A stretch of 64,000 nucleotides of DNA from Holophagales bacterium UBA5704 (GTDB lineage: Bacteria; Acidobacteriota; Thermoanaerobaculia; Multivoradales; UBA5704), in assembly GCA_002420005.1 (NCBI GenBank), contig DIHE01000054.1:12420-76419 (forward strand), given 5' to 3'. Positions 8,146 to 15,460 of this stretch are shown one piece after another. Below the pieces are notes generated by a model. That model ran no database searches. It was not told where the DNA came from and saw only the letters and a program-made list of their open reading frames with translations. The translations under genes were made by a program, and so were the position numbers. Position 1 is the first letter of the stretch. Every line of letters starts with the position of its first letter.

Positions 8146-10181
8146 GATCCGCCGCGCGCGCCTTTCTCCTCGCCCTCGGGCTCGCCGGCTGCGCCGCGGC
8201 GGCCCATGCCGTCGACGGCTACGTCGACCTCCACTCCCACCTGATGGCCGAGCACAGCTTCGGCGGCGGGTGGTTCTGGGGCACGGTCGAAGGCCCGATC
8301 AATCCGGCGGTCGTTCGCTGCGACGGCAGCTTTCCGTTCAAGACCCATGGGACGACCCTCTGGCCGGTGGTCGGTGAGCTCCTCAATCCCAAGTTCTGCG
8401 GCTCCGGGGTCGGCGACACCGGCTGGCACCTCGGCAAGCGCCGGGGCTACGACCCGCGCCGCTGCCGCAAGATCGGGTGGATCACCATTCCCGGCACCTG
8501 TCCGAAACCGCACTTCGAGGGCTGGCCGACCTGGACCACCATCGCCCATCAACAGATGTGGCAGGACTGGCTGCGGCAGGCCCATCAGGGCGGCCTCCAG
8601 ATCATGGTCGTCTCGCTGGCCGACTCCAACTTCCTCTGCATCAACACCCCGCCGCTCTTCCGGCGCTATTCCTGCGATGAAATGAGCTCGGTCACGCGGC
8701 AACTGCAACGCGCCCGGGACTTCGTCGGGCGCAATGGTGGTTGGGTCGGCATCGCCACGACTCCGGCCGAGGCGCGGTCACTGATCGCGCAGGGCAAGCT
8801 CGCCCTGGTCTTCTCCGTGGAGATCACCAAGCTTTTCCCCTCTGGGGATTTCCTCCCCCAGCTCGACGCCTGGCGCAGCCTGGGCATCCGCTCGGTCCAG
8901 GTGGTGCACCACGCCGACAACCGGTTCGCCGGCGCGGCGCAGATCCCGGCGCTCAAAGATGCGGCCAACCTCGTCGAGGTCCTGCTCGGGGACGTGACCG
9001 GCATCAACGACATCGTCTGCCGCAATGGAGCGGGCGTCGCCGGAGCTTGCGACGGGGTCAACTATCTGAATCAGCGGGGGCTCAGCGCCGAAGGCACAAC
9101 CTTCGTGCGGGCGATGATGGACCGCGGCATGCTGCTCGACGTCTCGCATCTCTCCCGGCGGTCGTTCCGGGACGTCTACGATCTGGCGCTCCCCCGGGGA
9201 TACCCGCTGATCTACTCGCACACGCACACCTGGGACACGATCGCCGACTGCGATTCACACGCCAAACGCAACGAAAAGTTCCTGCTCGATGAAGAGATCC
9301 ACATGATCTCGGACACCGGCGGAATGATCGGTCTGCGCACCGGGCCGGAGCACACCCACCAATACACCCCGGTGGGCTATCCGACCGGCTCGCCGGTCTC
9401 CAACCGCTGCCAGGGCTCGTCGCGCTCGTTCGCCCAGTCCCTGATGTACGCCGTCGATCGCGGCCTGAACGTCGGTTTCGGCGCCGATCTCAATGGATTC
9501 ACCCGCCAGATGCAGCCGCGGTACCAGGGCGACTGCCCCGTCGACCGCCTGCAGATCACGTTCAGTGGCGGCCCGAACTGGTTTCAGAGCCAGGGCTTCG
9601 GCCATGTGGGTCTCTTCCCCGAGCTGATGGCGGATCTCGCGGCGGTGCAGGTCCCGGCGACCTATCTCGACCATCTCAACCAGTCGGCGGAGACGTTCCT
9701 GCGGATCTGGGAGCGCAGCGAGAGCCTGGCGGTACCGCCGAGCGGCGTCAACCTCGCACTGCAGGCGACGGCCTCCGCATCGTCCACTTTCTGTTCCGGC
9801 TCCGTCCCGGGTCCTCACTGCTACTCCCCGGCGCGCGTCAACGACGGCAGCCGCAGCACGCTCCTCGGCGGCCTCGACAGTTGGGCGAACGATGCCAACC
9901 AGCCTCTGCCGCAGTGGGTGGAGCTGACCTGGAGCACGCCGGTCAACGCTTCGCGGGTGGATCTCTACACCACGAGCGGCTACGAGGTCGGCGCCTATGA
10001 CGTCGAATACTGGACCGGTGCCGGTTGGGCGCCCTGGCTCTCGGTCACCGGCAACACCAGCGTCTTCCGGTCTCACCCCGGCCTTCCCACCATTTCGACC
10101 ACCCGCATCCGGGTCCTCGGCCGATCCGGCTCAGCGATCCAGCCCGGCTACGTCCGGTTCAACGAGATCGAGGTCTACTGA
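8142..10181 (+). CDS. M19-like dipeptidase/amidohydrolase with C-terminal F5/8 type C domain
   Basis: The product is 679 aa. It starts with a lipoprotein-like signal (LAGC, Cys17), although cleavage further on is also possible. The core resembles membrane dipeptidase (peptidase M19): an early VDLHSHL (His31, His33), FSVEITKLF (Glu near 226), a VVHHADNRFAG stretch, LLDVSHLS (His near 335), IYSHTHTW (His near 360) and VGFGADLNGF. M19 enzymes normally have H-x-D at the first site; here it is H-x-H, so metal binding may differ. From about residue 534 a discoidin-like carbohydrate-binding domain starts at VNLALQATASAS and ends FNEIEVY. It is coupled by ATGA to the propeller gene. A hydrolase on cell-wall or peptide substrates is plausible; the substrate is unknown. 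Confidence 0.85.
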   Translation: MRSAARAFLLALGLAGCAAAAHAVDGYVDLHSHLMAEHSFGGGWFWGTVEGPINPAVVRCDGSFPFKTHGTTLWPVVGELLNPKFCGSGVGDTGWHLGKRRGYDPRRCRKIGWITIPGTCPKPHFEGWPTWTTIAHQQMWQDWLRQAHQGGLQIMVVSLADSNFLCINTPPLFRRYSCDEMSSVTRQLQRARDFVGRNGGWVGIATTPAEARSLIAQGKLALVFSVEITKLFPSGDFLPQLDAWRSLGIRSVQVVHHADNRFAGAAQIPALKDAANLVEVLLGDVTGINDIVCRNGAGVAGACDGVNYLNQRGLSAEGTTFVRAMMDRGMLLDVSHLSRRSFRDVYDLALPRGYPLIYSHTHTWDTIADCDSHAKRNEKFLLDEEIHMISDTGGMIGLRTGPEHTHQYTPVGYPTGSPVSNRCQGSSRSFAQSLMYAVDRGLNVGFGADLNGFTRQMQPRYQGDCPVDRLQITFSGGPNWFQSQGFGHVGLFPELMADLAAVQVPATYLDHLNQSAETFLRIWERSESLAVPPSGVNLALQATASASSTFCSGSVPGPHCYSPARVNDGSRSTLLGGLDSWANDANQPLPQWVELTWSTPVNASRVDLYTTSGYEVGAYDVEYWTGAGWAPWLSVTGNTSVFRSHPGLPTISTTRIRVLGRSGSAIQPGYVRFNEIEVY

Positions 10182-10197
10182 CCGCATCCCTCCGACC

Positions 10198-10227
10198 GAC
10201 CCAGCCCGGAGGTGACCGGGCTGGGTC
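10198..10227 (+). terminator. Strong hairpin terminator
   Basis: A perfect 12-bp stem, GACCCAGCCCGG with CCGGGCTGGGTC, has a 6-nt loop and is followed by TTCCTTG. It starts 17 nt after the stop of the M19-like gene. Confidence 0.85.
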
Positions 10228-10345
10228 TTCCTTGTCGGGCACGCCCGGCTCACCAGGCTCCTACGAAGAGTCGCCGAAAGACCTGCGCGGCACCGCTCAC
10301 CTTCCGACTCCGCCGCGTTCCCACCAGGCCAGGCCCCGGATCGTG

Positions 10346-10534
10346 GCCATCCGATCCGTGGATCACCTGAGAACCGCTCCGAAGATGCTGGTTCCGCCAG
10401 CCGATGTGGCGAGCCCGCCCGCCGATCTCCTCAGAGCCTCTCGGGCTTCGCAGCCACCATGATCTTCCGGGATGAGCCCGTCCGCTGATCTTCCGGGAAC
10501 ATCCCGGGATGAGCAGCCGCCATCCGCTCGTCCC
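10346..10534 (+). repeat. Three degenerate outlying units of the 63-bp repeat
   Basis: Units starting at 10346, 10409 and 10472 keep the exact 63-bp spacing of the main array and its landmark GAGCCCG...GATCTCC, but are more diverged. The next 189 bp (10535-10723, three times 63) keep the register but show little similarity. They contain a 9-bp-stem hairpin (CCCGGGGCC at 10589 with GGCCCCGGG at 10611). Confidence 0.6.
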
Positions 10535-10723
10535 CCGCTTCCGCCATGCGCCCACCATCCAGGCCCCGGAGGGGCCGGCAGCATGGAGCCCGGGGCCAGA
10601 GCGCAGCGTCGGCCCCGGGTCAGCGCGGCCGGAAATGTTCAAGCTCCGCCAGGAGCGGCAGCCAGCTCGGCAAGGCACGGGGCTTCGAAGGCAACAACCA
10701 GGCGCTCCCCAGAAGCCGCCGCG

Positions 10724-11603
10724 GTCATCCGATCCTCCGATCACCTCAAAGCTTCCCGCGATGGGCTCATCCCATCTGCCGATGGGGTCAGACCTTCTGC
10801 CGATCACCTCGGAGCTTCTCGGGAAGTGCTTGCCCCATCTGCTTCCGTGGTCAGCCCGGCTGCTTCTCTCCTGAGAACTTCCCGGGATGGGCTGACTCCC
10901 TCTCCTTCCGAGGTGAGCCCGTGTGCTTCTCTCCTGACAACTTCCCGGGGTGGGCTGGCTCCCTCTCCTTCCGAGGTGAGCCCGTCGGCTGATCTCCTGA
11001 CAACGTCTCGAGAAGTGCTGACTCCGGAAGCGGATGGAGCGAGCCCGGCTCCTTCTCTCCCGGGAGCTTCTCGGGACGGGCTGCCTCCATCTTCCTCCGA
11101 GGTAAGCCCGTCGGCTGATCGCCTGCCAACGTCTCGAGAAGTGCCGACTCTGGAAGCCGATGTGGCGAGCCCGTCTGCTTCTCTCTGGAAACTTCTCGGG
11201 ATGGGACGGCTCCATCTGCTTCCGAGGTGAGCCCGTCGGCCGATCTCCTGGCAACTTCTCGGGAAGTGCCGACTCCGAAAGCGGATGTGGCGAGCCCGTC
11301 TCCTTCTCTCCTGGGCACTTCCCGGGATGGGACGACCCCATCTCCTTCCGAGATGAGCCCATCGACTGATCTACCGTCAACTTCTCGGGAAGCGCCGGCT
11401 CCGGAAGCGGATGAGGCAAGCTCGTCTGCGTATCTCCGGCGACTTCCCGGGAGGTGACGGCTCCTTCTCCTTCCGGGATGAGCCCATCGGCTGATCTAAT
11501 GGAAACTTCTCGGGAAGCGCTGACTCCGGAAGCGGATGTAGCGAGCCCGTCAGCTTATCTCCAGGCCTCTTCCCGGGACGTGCCGACCCCGGAAGCTTAC
11601 GAA
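10724..11603 (+). repeat. Array of fourteen 62/63-bp tandem repeats
   Basis: Unit starts are 10724, 10787, 10850, 10913, 10976, 11039, 11102, 11165, 11227, 11290, 11353, 11416, 11478 and 11541. Twelve units are 63 bp and two (11165 and 11416) are 62 bp. Each begins near G-GAGCCCGTC and contains a near-palindromic core such as CTTCTCGGGAAG or CTTCCCGGGA. From 10913 on, two unit types mostly alternate, one ending GGAAGCGGATG and one ending TCTCCTTCCGAG, so there is a 126-bp higher-order period. There are no unique spacers, so this is not CRISPR. Confidence 0.92.
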
Positions 11604-11710
11604 GTGAGCTGGTCCTCCGCCACGACGCGGCCCTTTCGTGCCAGGCCCTGGAGTTGCCGCATCTCATCGACCGTTTCCTCCAGCCACTGGAGCCGCTCCG
11701 CAGGTGTCAT
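11597..11710 (-). CDS. Possible 37-aa protein (MTPAERLQWLEE...)
   Basis: A short open frame on the minus strand starts at the ATG complementary to 11708-11710 and ends in TAA at 11597. Its sequence, beginning MTPAERLQWLEETVDEM, is amphipathic and charged and looks much more like real protein than the surrounding DNA. Small proteins with a similar opening are often found beside toxin-antitoxin-type nucleotidyltransferase genes, but none lies next to it here. No strong ribosome site precedes it. It ends at the edge of the tandem-repeat array. It may be an orphan fragment of a lost module. Confidence 0.35.
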   Translation of the reverse strand: MTPAERLQWLEETVDEMRQLQGLARKGRVVAEDQLTS

Positions 11711-11969
11711 CTGTTGACCACGGCGGAGGTGGTGGCGCCGCGTTCGCCGCCCGGGCACCTTCCTCCCGCGGTCCCGCGTCCGGCCGCCACGAACGGTAAA
11801 TGAGGCGGGAAGCTCCCCGCGGGAACGCTCCCCGAAGTAGGTTCCATCCTTTTACTTGGCCTCCCGCGCACGAGCGCGCCGGGAGAGGCTCGCTTTGGCG
11901 GCCTCCAAGCACCTGGATAAGTTAGGAGATCCTCGGATGAGCCTTGGGTCTGTCTCCGGAGGTAAGCAT
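11711..11969. other. Intergenic region with hairpin upstream of small Cys-rich gene
   Basis: No gene is seen. A hairpin CTCCCGCGC-ACGA-GCGCGCCGGGAG occupies 11861-11885. A direct repeat (CGGGAAGCTCCCC and CGGGAACGCTCCCC) lies just before it, near 11808-11833. The ribosome site GGAGG of the next gene is at about 11958. Promoter elements are not clear. Confidence 0.4.
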
Positions 11970-12248
11970 ATGAGCAAAGTCCTCGCCGTTCTGCGCCGCA
12001 GCCGCCGCTTCGGACTCCTGGTCGCGATGATCGCCGTGCTGGCGGTTCTGGGCCTCTCGCTGGGCCAGACCCCCGATGCTCTGGCGGCGACTCAGAAGCC
12101 CGCCTATTGCGCCTACTACAGCGACTCCACCTACACCGTCCTGGTGGGAGAGGCCTATTACACCTGCACCACCAGAGTCTTGTTCGGCACCCCCACCATC
12201 TACAAGATCTGCGACTACGATTACTGCTGCGGCACCACTTGGTGTTGA
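11970..12248 (+). CDS. Small exported Cys-rich protein (92 aa; DUF6289-like)
   Basis: The ATG at 11970 follows CCGGAGGTAAG. The N-terminus is a basic, hydrophobic signal peptide that ends near LAA at about residue 40. The mature part, about 52 residues, has six Cys and many Tyr and Thr (AYCAYYSDSTYTVLVG, YYTCTT, YKICDYDYCCG, WC at the end). The YYSDxTYTxxVG start followed by spaced Cys resembles small exported DUF6289-type proteins; I am not certain of this assignment. Three disulfides are possible. The clean signal sequence followed by a compact Cys-rich core also fits a secreted peptide. A bidirectional hairpin lies 48 bp downstream. Confidence 0.75.
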   Translation: MSKVLAVLRRSRRFGLLVAMIAVLAVLGLSLGQTPDALAATQKPAYCAYYSDSTYTVLVGEAYYTCTTRVLFGTPTIYKICDYDYCCGTTWC

Positions 12249-12251
12249 CGG

Positions 12252-12283
12252 GCCGCCCGGTTCAACGGGATCGAGGTCTACGG
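12252..12283 (+). pseudogene. Remnant matching the last codons of the M19-like gene
   Basis: GCCCGGTTCAACGGGATCGAGGTCTACGG closely matches the end of the F5/8 type C domain at 10153-10181 (GTCCGGTTCAACGAGATCGAGGTCTACTG). It reads RFNGIEVY. It sits just after the stop of the small Cys-rich gene and has no own start. It looks like the tail of a second, lost copy of that domain. Confidence 0.55.
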
Positions 12284-12296
12284 AACAGAAAAGGGA

Positions 12297-12321
12297 GGGG
12301 GCGTGCCCACGGCACGCCCCC
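12297..12321. terminator. Bidirectional terminator between convergent genes
   Basis: A perfect 11-bp stem, GGGGGCGTGCC with GGCACGCCCCC, has a 3-nt loop. On the minus strand it is followed by TCCCTTTTC, so it best serves the Spy-like gene, while also ending the plus-strand gene. Confidence 0.85.
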
Positions 12322-12338
12322 CTCGGGAGAGCCGAGCC

Positions 12339-12824
12339 TCAGAGACCGGCCAGGGGATCGCCGGTGAGGCGGTCGCGCAGGCGATCGGCGAAGGCGTTGG
12401 CGAAGGCCCGGACGTCCGCGAGCATCTCTTTGGCCTCGGCCTGCTGCTCCGGGGTGAGGACCTGACGGACCTCCTGGGTGATCTGGCCCCGGGTCACGGC
12501 GAGATCGGCTTCGGCGCGGCCGACCGCGGCGGCGGCGTTGCGGATCGCCGGCTCGCTGTAGGTCTCGGCGTGAATCGCCTCGAAGAGCTTGCCGCGGGCG
12601 TCCTTGATGCGCGCCAGCTCGCCGGCGAGCTCCTGCTTGTGGCCGGCGAGGATCTCGCGGACGTCCTGGACCTGCTCGGGGGTGAGGTCCAGGCGCTCCA
12701 CCGCCCGCTTCGCGAGGCCGTGGGGGAAACCGGCGCGGGAGCTCCGGTGAGCGGCCAGGACGAGGGCGGGGATGAGAAGGGCGGTCGCGGCGAGGGCGGC
12801 GATCGTCTTGGTGGTGCGGGTCAT
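12339..12824 (-). CDS. Spy/CpxP-family periplasmic protein
   Basis: The product is 161 aa. A signal peptide (MTRTTKTIAALAATALLI, cleavage near residue 25) is followed by an all-helical region with two LTPEQ motifs (residues 47-51 and 123-127). These are the LTxxQ signature of Spy/CpxP periplasmic chaperones and metal-stress sensors. The ribosome site AAAGGAG lies 7 nt before the ATG. About 57-85 nt upstream is GTAACC-N17-GTCTG, identical in pattern to the element before the ECF sigma operon at 21632, which itself encodes another LTxxQ protein. It is therefore probably an envelope-stress gene under that sigma factor. Confidence 0.88.
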   Translation of the reverse strand: MTRTTKTIAALAATALLIPALVLAAHRSSRAGFPHGLAKRAVERLDLTPEQVQDVREILAGHKQELAGELARIKDARGKLFEAIHAETYSEPAIRNAAAAVGRAEADLAVTRGQITQEVRQVLTPEQQAEAKEMLADVRAFANAFADRLRDRLTGDPLAGL

Positions 12825-12880
12825 GAGAGTCTCCTTTCAAGTCGTGGGTGCGGTTGCGGGGCTCCTGCCCCTCATTGCGC

Positions 12881-12908
12881 CAGACAGGCCCCGGGGCGGA
12901 TCGGTTAC
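12881..12908 (-). promoter_or_regulatory. Predicted ECF-sigma promoter of the Spy-like gene
   Basis: On the minus strand GTAACC (12908-12903) and GTCTG (12885-12881) are 17 nt apart, as at 21632-21659. A second GTAACC in the opposite direction (12934) lacks the downstream box. Confidence 0.6.
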
Positions 12909-13006
12909 ACCCACAGTTCCGGGCAACGGCGCTGTAACCGGACGCAGGCCGCCAACTCCAGCGGCCGGGTGACCGGGATCGCGAGCCGGGCGGGCGGTTT
13001 CGCGAG

Positions 13007-13954
13007 TTACTCCTCGGCGACTGCGTCGCAATTTCCAGCATCCAGGTCGCAGATGAGCCGTTGGTGAACAAGGAACTGCTCATTCAGCTCAGAAGCGACA
13101 ATCAGCGAAGACCCGTCTCGGTCTTGAAAGGCGAACGACGTGACCCCCACGACAAGGTTGAAGCCTCCGCCGGTCTGTCCCTTGGCGGCCACGCCGAACT
13201 TTTCGATCAGCGGCCCTCCATCGGCACCGGCCCCCATGTCCCCAGGATAGAGGATGGTTCCCTTCGCGCCTCTCCCGAAACTCTGGGAGGCCACACCATG
13301 CATCAATTCTCCTCCGTCATAGGCGAGGGGGTAACCGAGGATGGTCACGTGGTTGGGAAACAGGCGGCGGCTGGCGATCGGGTACCATCCAACCGCGTCG
13401 CCGACGCGCCCAAAGTTGTTGTCCGCAAGCTCGACCAACGCGAAGTCTGCTCCGCTTGGCAGCACTCCTCCACCCTGAGCCCAGCCGTGGCTTGGAAGAA
13501 AGGCGCTGGCCTCCCAGATCACCTCGGGCCGGAGAAAATAACCAGGTGCGAACACCAGGCGGAGGGGAAAGCCGGAGGCACCGAGCTCTGGCCGGAGGAC
13601 GCAGTGGCCTGCGGTCAACAGGATGCGCGGCGCAATGACGACCCCTGAGCAGTAGCTGAAGGTGTCATCAGGCCACTCGACAAAGATCTTTCCCACCGGA
13701 GAATAGGGAAGAGGGTAGAACGGTGGCGTCCCGGAAACGATCACCCGCGAGCTGGTAAACGGCCGGGGCCCGGCGCCCTTGGCCCTCTCGCCGGTCGTCT
13801 GGAGGTGTTCGGAAGGGGCGGGCCATGACAGGGCCTTCGCCCGGCCAAAGGGAAACGGCTCCGATGTCTCAGGCAGGTGGTAGACGGTCTGCGCATGCAC
13901 CGGAGCGGCCAGCATGAGGGTTGCTGCGAGAAGAATCAGCAGTGAACGGTTCAT
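13007..13954 (-). CDS. Exported trypsin-like (S1) protease homologue, Ser replaced by Asp
   Basis: The product is 315 aa from the ATG at 13954, which has AGGAG at proper spacing; two in-frame upstream starts (TTG 13969, ATG 13960) are worse placed. The signal peptide ends near residue 21 (VHA, then Q). The S1 fold is clear: LLTAGHC (His117) and GADFALVEL (Asp170). The site that normally reads G-x-S-G-G-P reads GADGGP, so the nucleophile position 245 is Asp (codon GAT at 13222-13220). It should not act as a serine protease. It may bind peptides or be a regulatory relative. It lies 37 bp after the outer-membrane protein gene, at the end of a minus-strand cluster that contains an intact S1 protease. 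Confidence 0.85.
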   Translation of the reverse strand: MNRSLLILLAATLMLAAPVHAQTVYHLPETSEPFPFGRAKALSWPAPSEHLQTTGERAKGAGPRPFTSSRVIVSGTPPFYPLPYSPVGKIFVEWPDDTFSYCSGVVIAPRILLTAGHCVLRPELGASGFPLRLVFAPGYFLRPEVIWEASAFLPSHGWAQGGGVLPSGADFALVELADNNFGRVGDAVGWYPIASRRLFPNHVTILGYPLAYDGGELMHGVASQSFGRGAKGTILYPGDMGAGADGGPLIEKFGVAAKGQTGGGFNLVVGVTSFAFQDRDGSSLIVASELNEQFLVHQRLICDLDAGNCDAVAEE

Positions 13955-13991
13955 GGTCATGCTCCTCAACAGTTGCTGAGCGCAACGAGCC

Positions 13992-15425
13992 TCAGAAGAA
14001 CTTTACAACAGAGAACGACACCGTCTTGGCGCGATCTGAAAGATCCAACGCCGTATCGAGCTGGTAGTCCTCCTTGAGGACGATGCCGACACCCGCGGAC
14101 CAATGGGTGATCTCGCGCCCCTTCGGGAACAAAACCTTGTTCTCAGGCTCCGATCCCTGATATTCGACTTCGTGAGCGGGCTCGCGCCAGGCACCGAGCC
14201 TGAGGGTGCCGATGATCTGCCCCTCGAGGACGAAGACGACCTGTTCAAGGCCCAGGTGAAGCTCGTTGGCGTCGGCCAGAGAGAATTTGCTTCGGTCGTC
14301 GACACCTTGGGGAATGATCTCGTCGAACCGCTGCGACCAGCGGATGCGATCAAAGTCGAGGGTGATCTTTGTTTCTCCCTCCCCCATGCTGAAGGCAACC
14401 CCGAGCCCGTAGGTGTCCGGCACACGCAGGCCAAGCGTCGCTGTGCCCGATGCGCCGTTTTTCTCTCTGATCGAGCCGTCGACTTGAAAGGATGGGCCCT
14501 TTCTGTACACCGCACCTACGCTCCAACGGCCATTCCGAAGGTGGTGGCGCCACCTGGCCGGCGCTTCCTCGTGCTTCTCGATGCTTGAACCGGAGCCCTG
14601 CTTCCAGAGAACGCCGAGGTTGAATCCTTGCGCATGGTCCTTGCCCTGGGCTATTTGCGCTGCGAACGCGTTGTCAGGCGTAAAGTCCGCGGGGCCGAAA
14701 AAACCTCCCGGTTGGCGGTCGATCCAGTCGAAGCCGGTCCTCGCGTTGAAGCCGAAGAAATGACTCTGGTAATTCAGGTCGAGCTCCGACAGCGTGAGGC
14801 CGAGCCCGACGGAGATCGAGCCGGCCGAACCCGTGTCCTGGTCCTTCGCGGGCAGCTCGAAGGCATAGGCAACCGAGGCTCCATAGTTGGCGATTCTCAG
14901 ATCGACCGCCGTGAGGGAAGGGTAGCTGCGATCGCAGATGCAGGTGTCGCGGTCGGTCAGAAAGATTCCCTGCTTGGCTTGTTCAGACGAGTAGTTTGCG
15001 AGCTGGTGCCTGTAGAGGGCCAGTGTAAAACCGTGTGGAAGGACTTTGGAGTAGGAAAGAAAGGAGAGACCGCTCGTCGTTGCCTCCGCTTCGCCTCTCG
15101 CGAGGCGGTTGATCGTGTCGACGCCTCGCCCGGTCGCAAAGGTTTCATCGAGCCGCCCTCTTTCGACGAAGAACGTGGTGTTGTTGAACTGGCGGTATTC
15201 GACCGCGGCCTCCGAGCCTCCGATGGTCAGATTGGTCAGGCCTGCGGGATTCGTGTAAGCCGCCGTCGCGTCGTCGGCCAGCCCGATGAACGCGCCGCCC
15301 ATGCCGAGGCTGCGGGCTCCCGGCGAGATAAAGTTGAACTGAGGGCCGGTCTGGACCTGGCCCCATGCGGTGCCGGAGGCGAGAAGGGCCAGGACAGCGA
15401 GAGGACCTACTTTGTTGATGGACAC
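13992..15425 (-). CDS. Outer membrane beta-barrel protein, PorV/FadL-like
   Basis: The product is 477 aa from a GTG at 15425 preceded by AAAGGAG. A signal peptide ends near WGQ (about residue 23). The mature start SPGARSLGMGGAFIGLADDATAA followed by NPAGLT is the hallmark of the OmpP1/FadL/PorV group of outer-membrane barrels. The rest shows alternating strands with aromatic girdles, ending in a terminal Phe (VKFF), typical of Bam-recognised barrels. It could be a channel for hydrophobic compounds or a scaffold for surface proteins. It follows the trypsin-like protease gene by 35 nt and is probably co-transcribed with the nSTAND cluster. Confidence 0.85.
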   Translation of the reverse strand: MSINKVGPLAVLALLASGTAWGQVQTGPQFNFISPGARSLGMGGAFIGLADDATAAYTNPAGLTNLTIGGSEAAVEYRQFNNTTFFVERGRLDETFATGRGVDTINRLARGEAEATTSGLSFLSYSKVLPHGFTLALYRHQLANYSSEQAKQGIFLTDRDTCICDRSYPSLTAVDLRIANYGASVAYAFELPAKDQDTGSAGSISVGLGLTLSELDLNYQSHFFGFNARTGFDWIDRQPGGFFGPADFTPDNAFAAQIAQGKDHAQGFNLGVLWKQGSGSSIEKHEEAPARWRHHLRNGRWSVGAVYRKGPSFQVDGSIREKNGASGTATLGLRVPDTYGLGVAFSMGEGETKITLDFDRIRWSQRFDEIIPQGVDDRSKFSLADANELHLGLEQVVFVLEGQIIGTLRLGAWREPAHEVEYQGSEPENKVLFPKGREITHWSAGVGIVLKEDYQLDTALDLSDRAKTVSFSVVKFF

Positions 15426-15460
15426 GGTGCCGTCTCCTTTCGTGGATCGCGATGGGATGC

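Larger units (their letters stand above)
10472..11717 (+). pseudogene. Decayed 21-codon repeat gene (three reading-frame blocks)
   Basis: In the plus strand the 63-bp units read as a 21-residue repeat with core SPSADLLTTSREVLTPEAD alternating with a second type, SPSxSLLxTSRDGLxPSxSE. Between units the Ser-Arg pair is written TCT CGA, TCT CGG, TCC CGG or TCC CGC. Leu, Pro and Ala codons likewise differ mainly at third positions, which suggests past selection on this protein. The reading frame is broken: a stop precedes 10472, and two units (11165 and 11416) are 62 bp long, shifting the frame twice. The blocks are open at 10472-11230, 11227-11457 and 11454-11717. No signal peptide or convincing start is visible. 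It is either a pseudogene, noncoding repeat DNA, or a gene damaged by two sequencing errors. Confidence 0.45.

Noticed and set aside
10724..11603. CRISPR array
   Set aside because: The units are contiguous and similar throughout; there are no unique spacers and no cas genes in the window.
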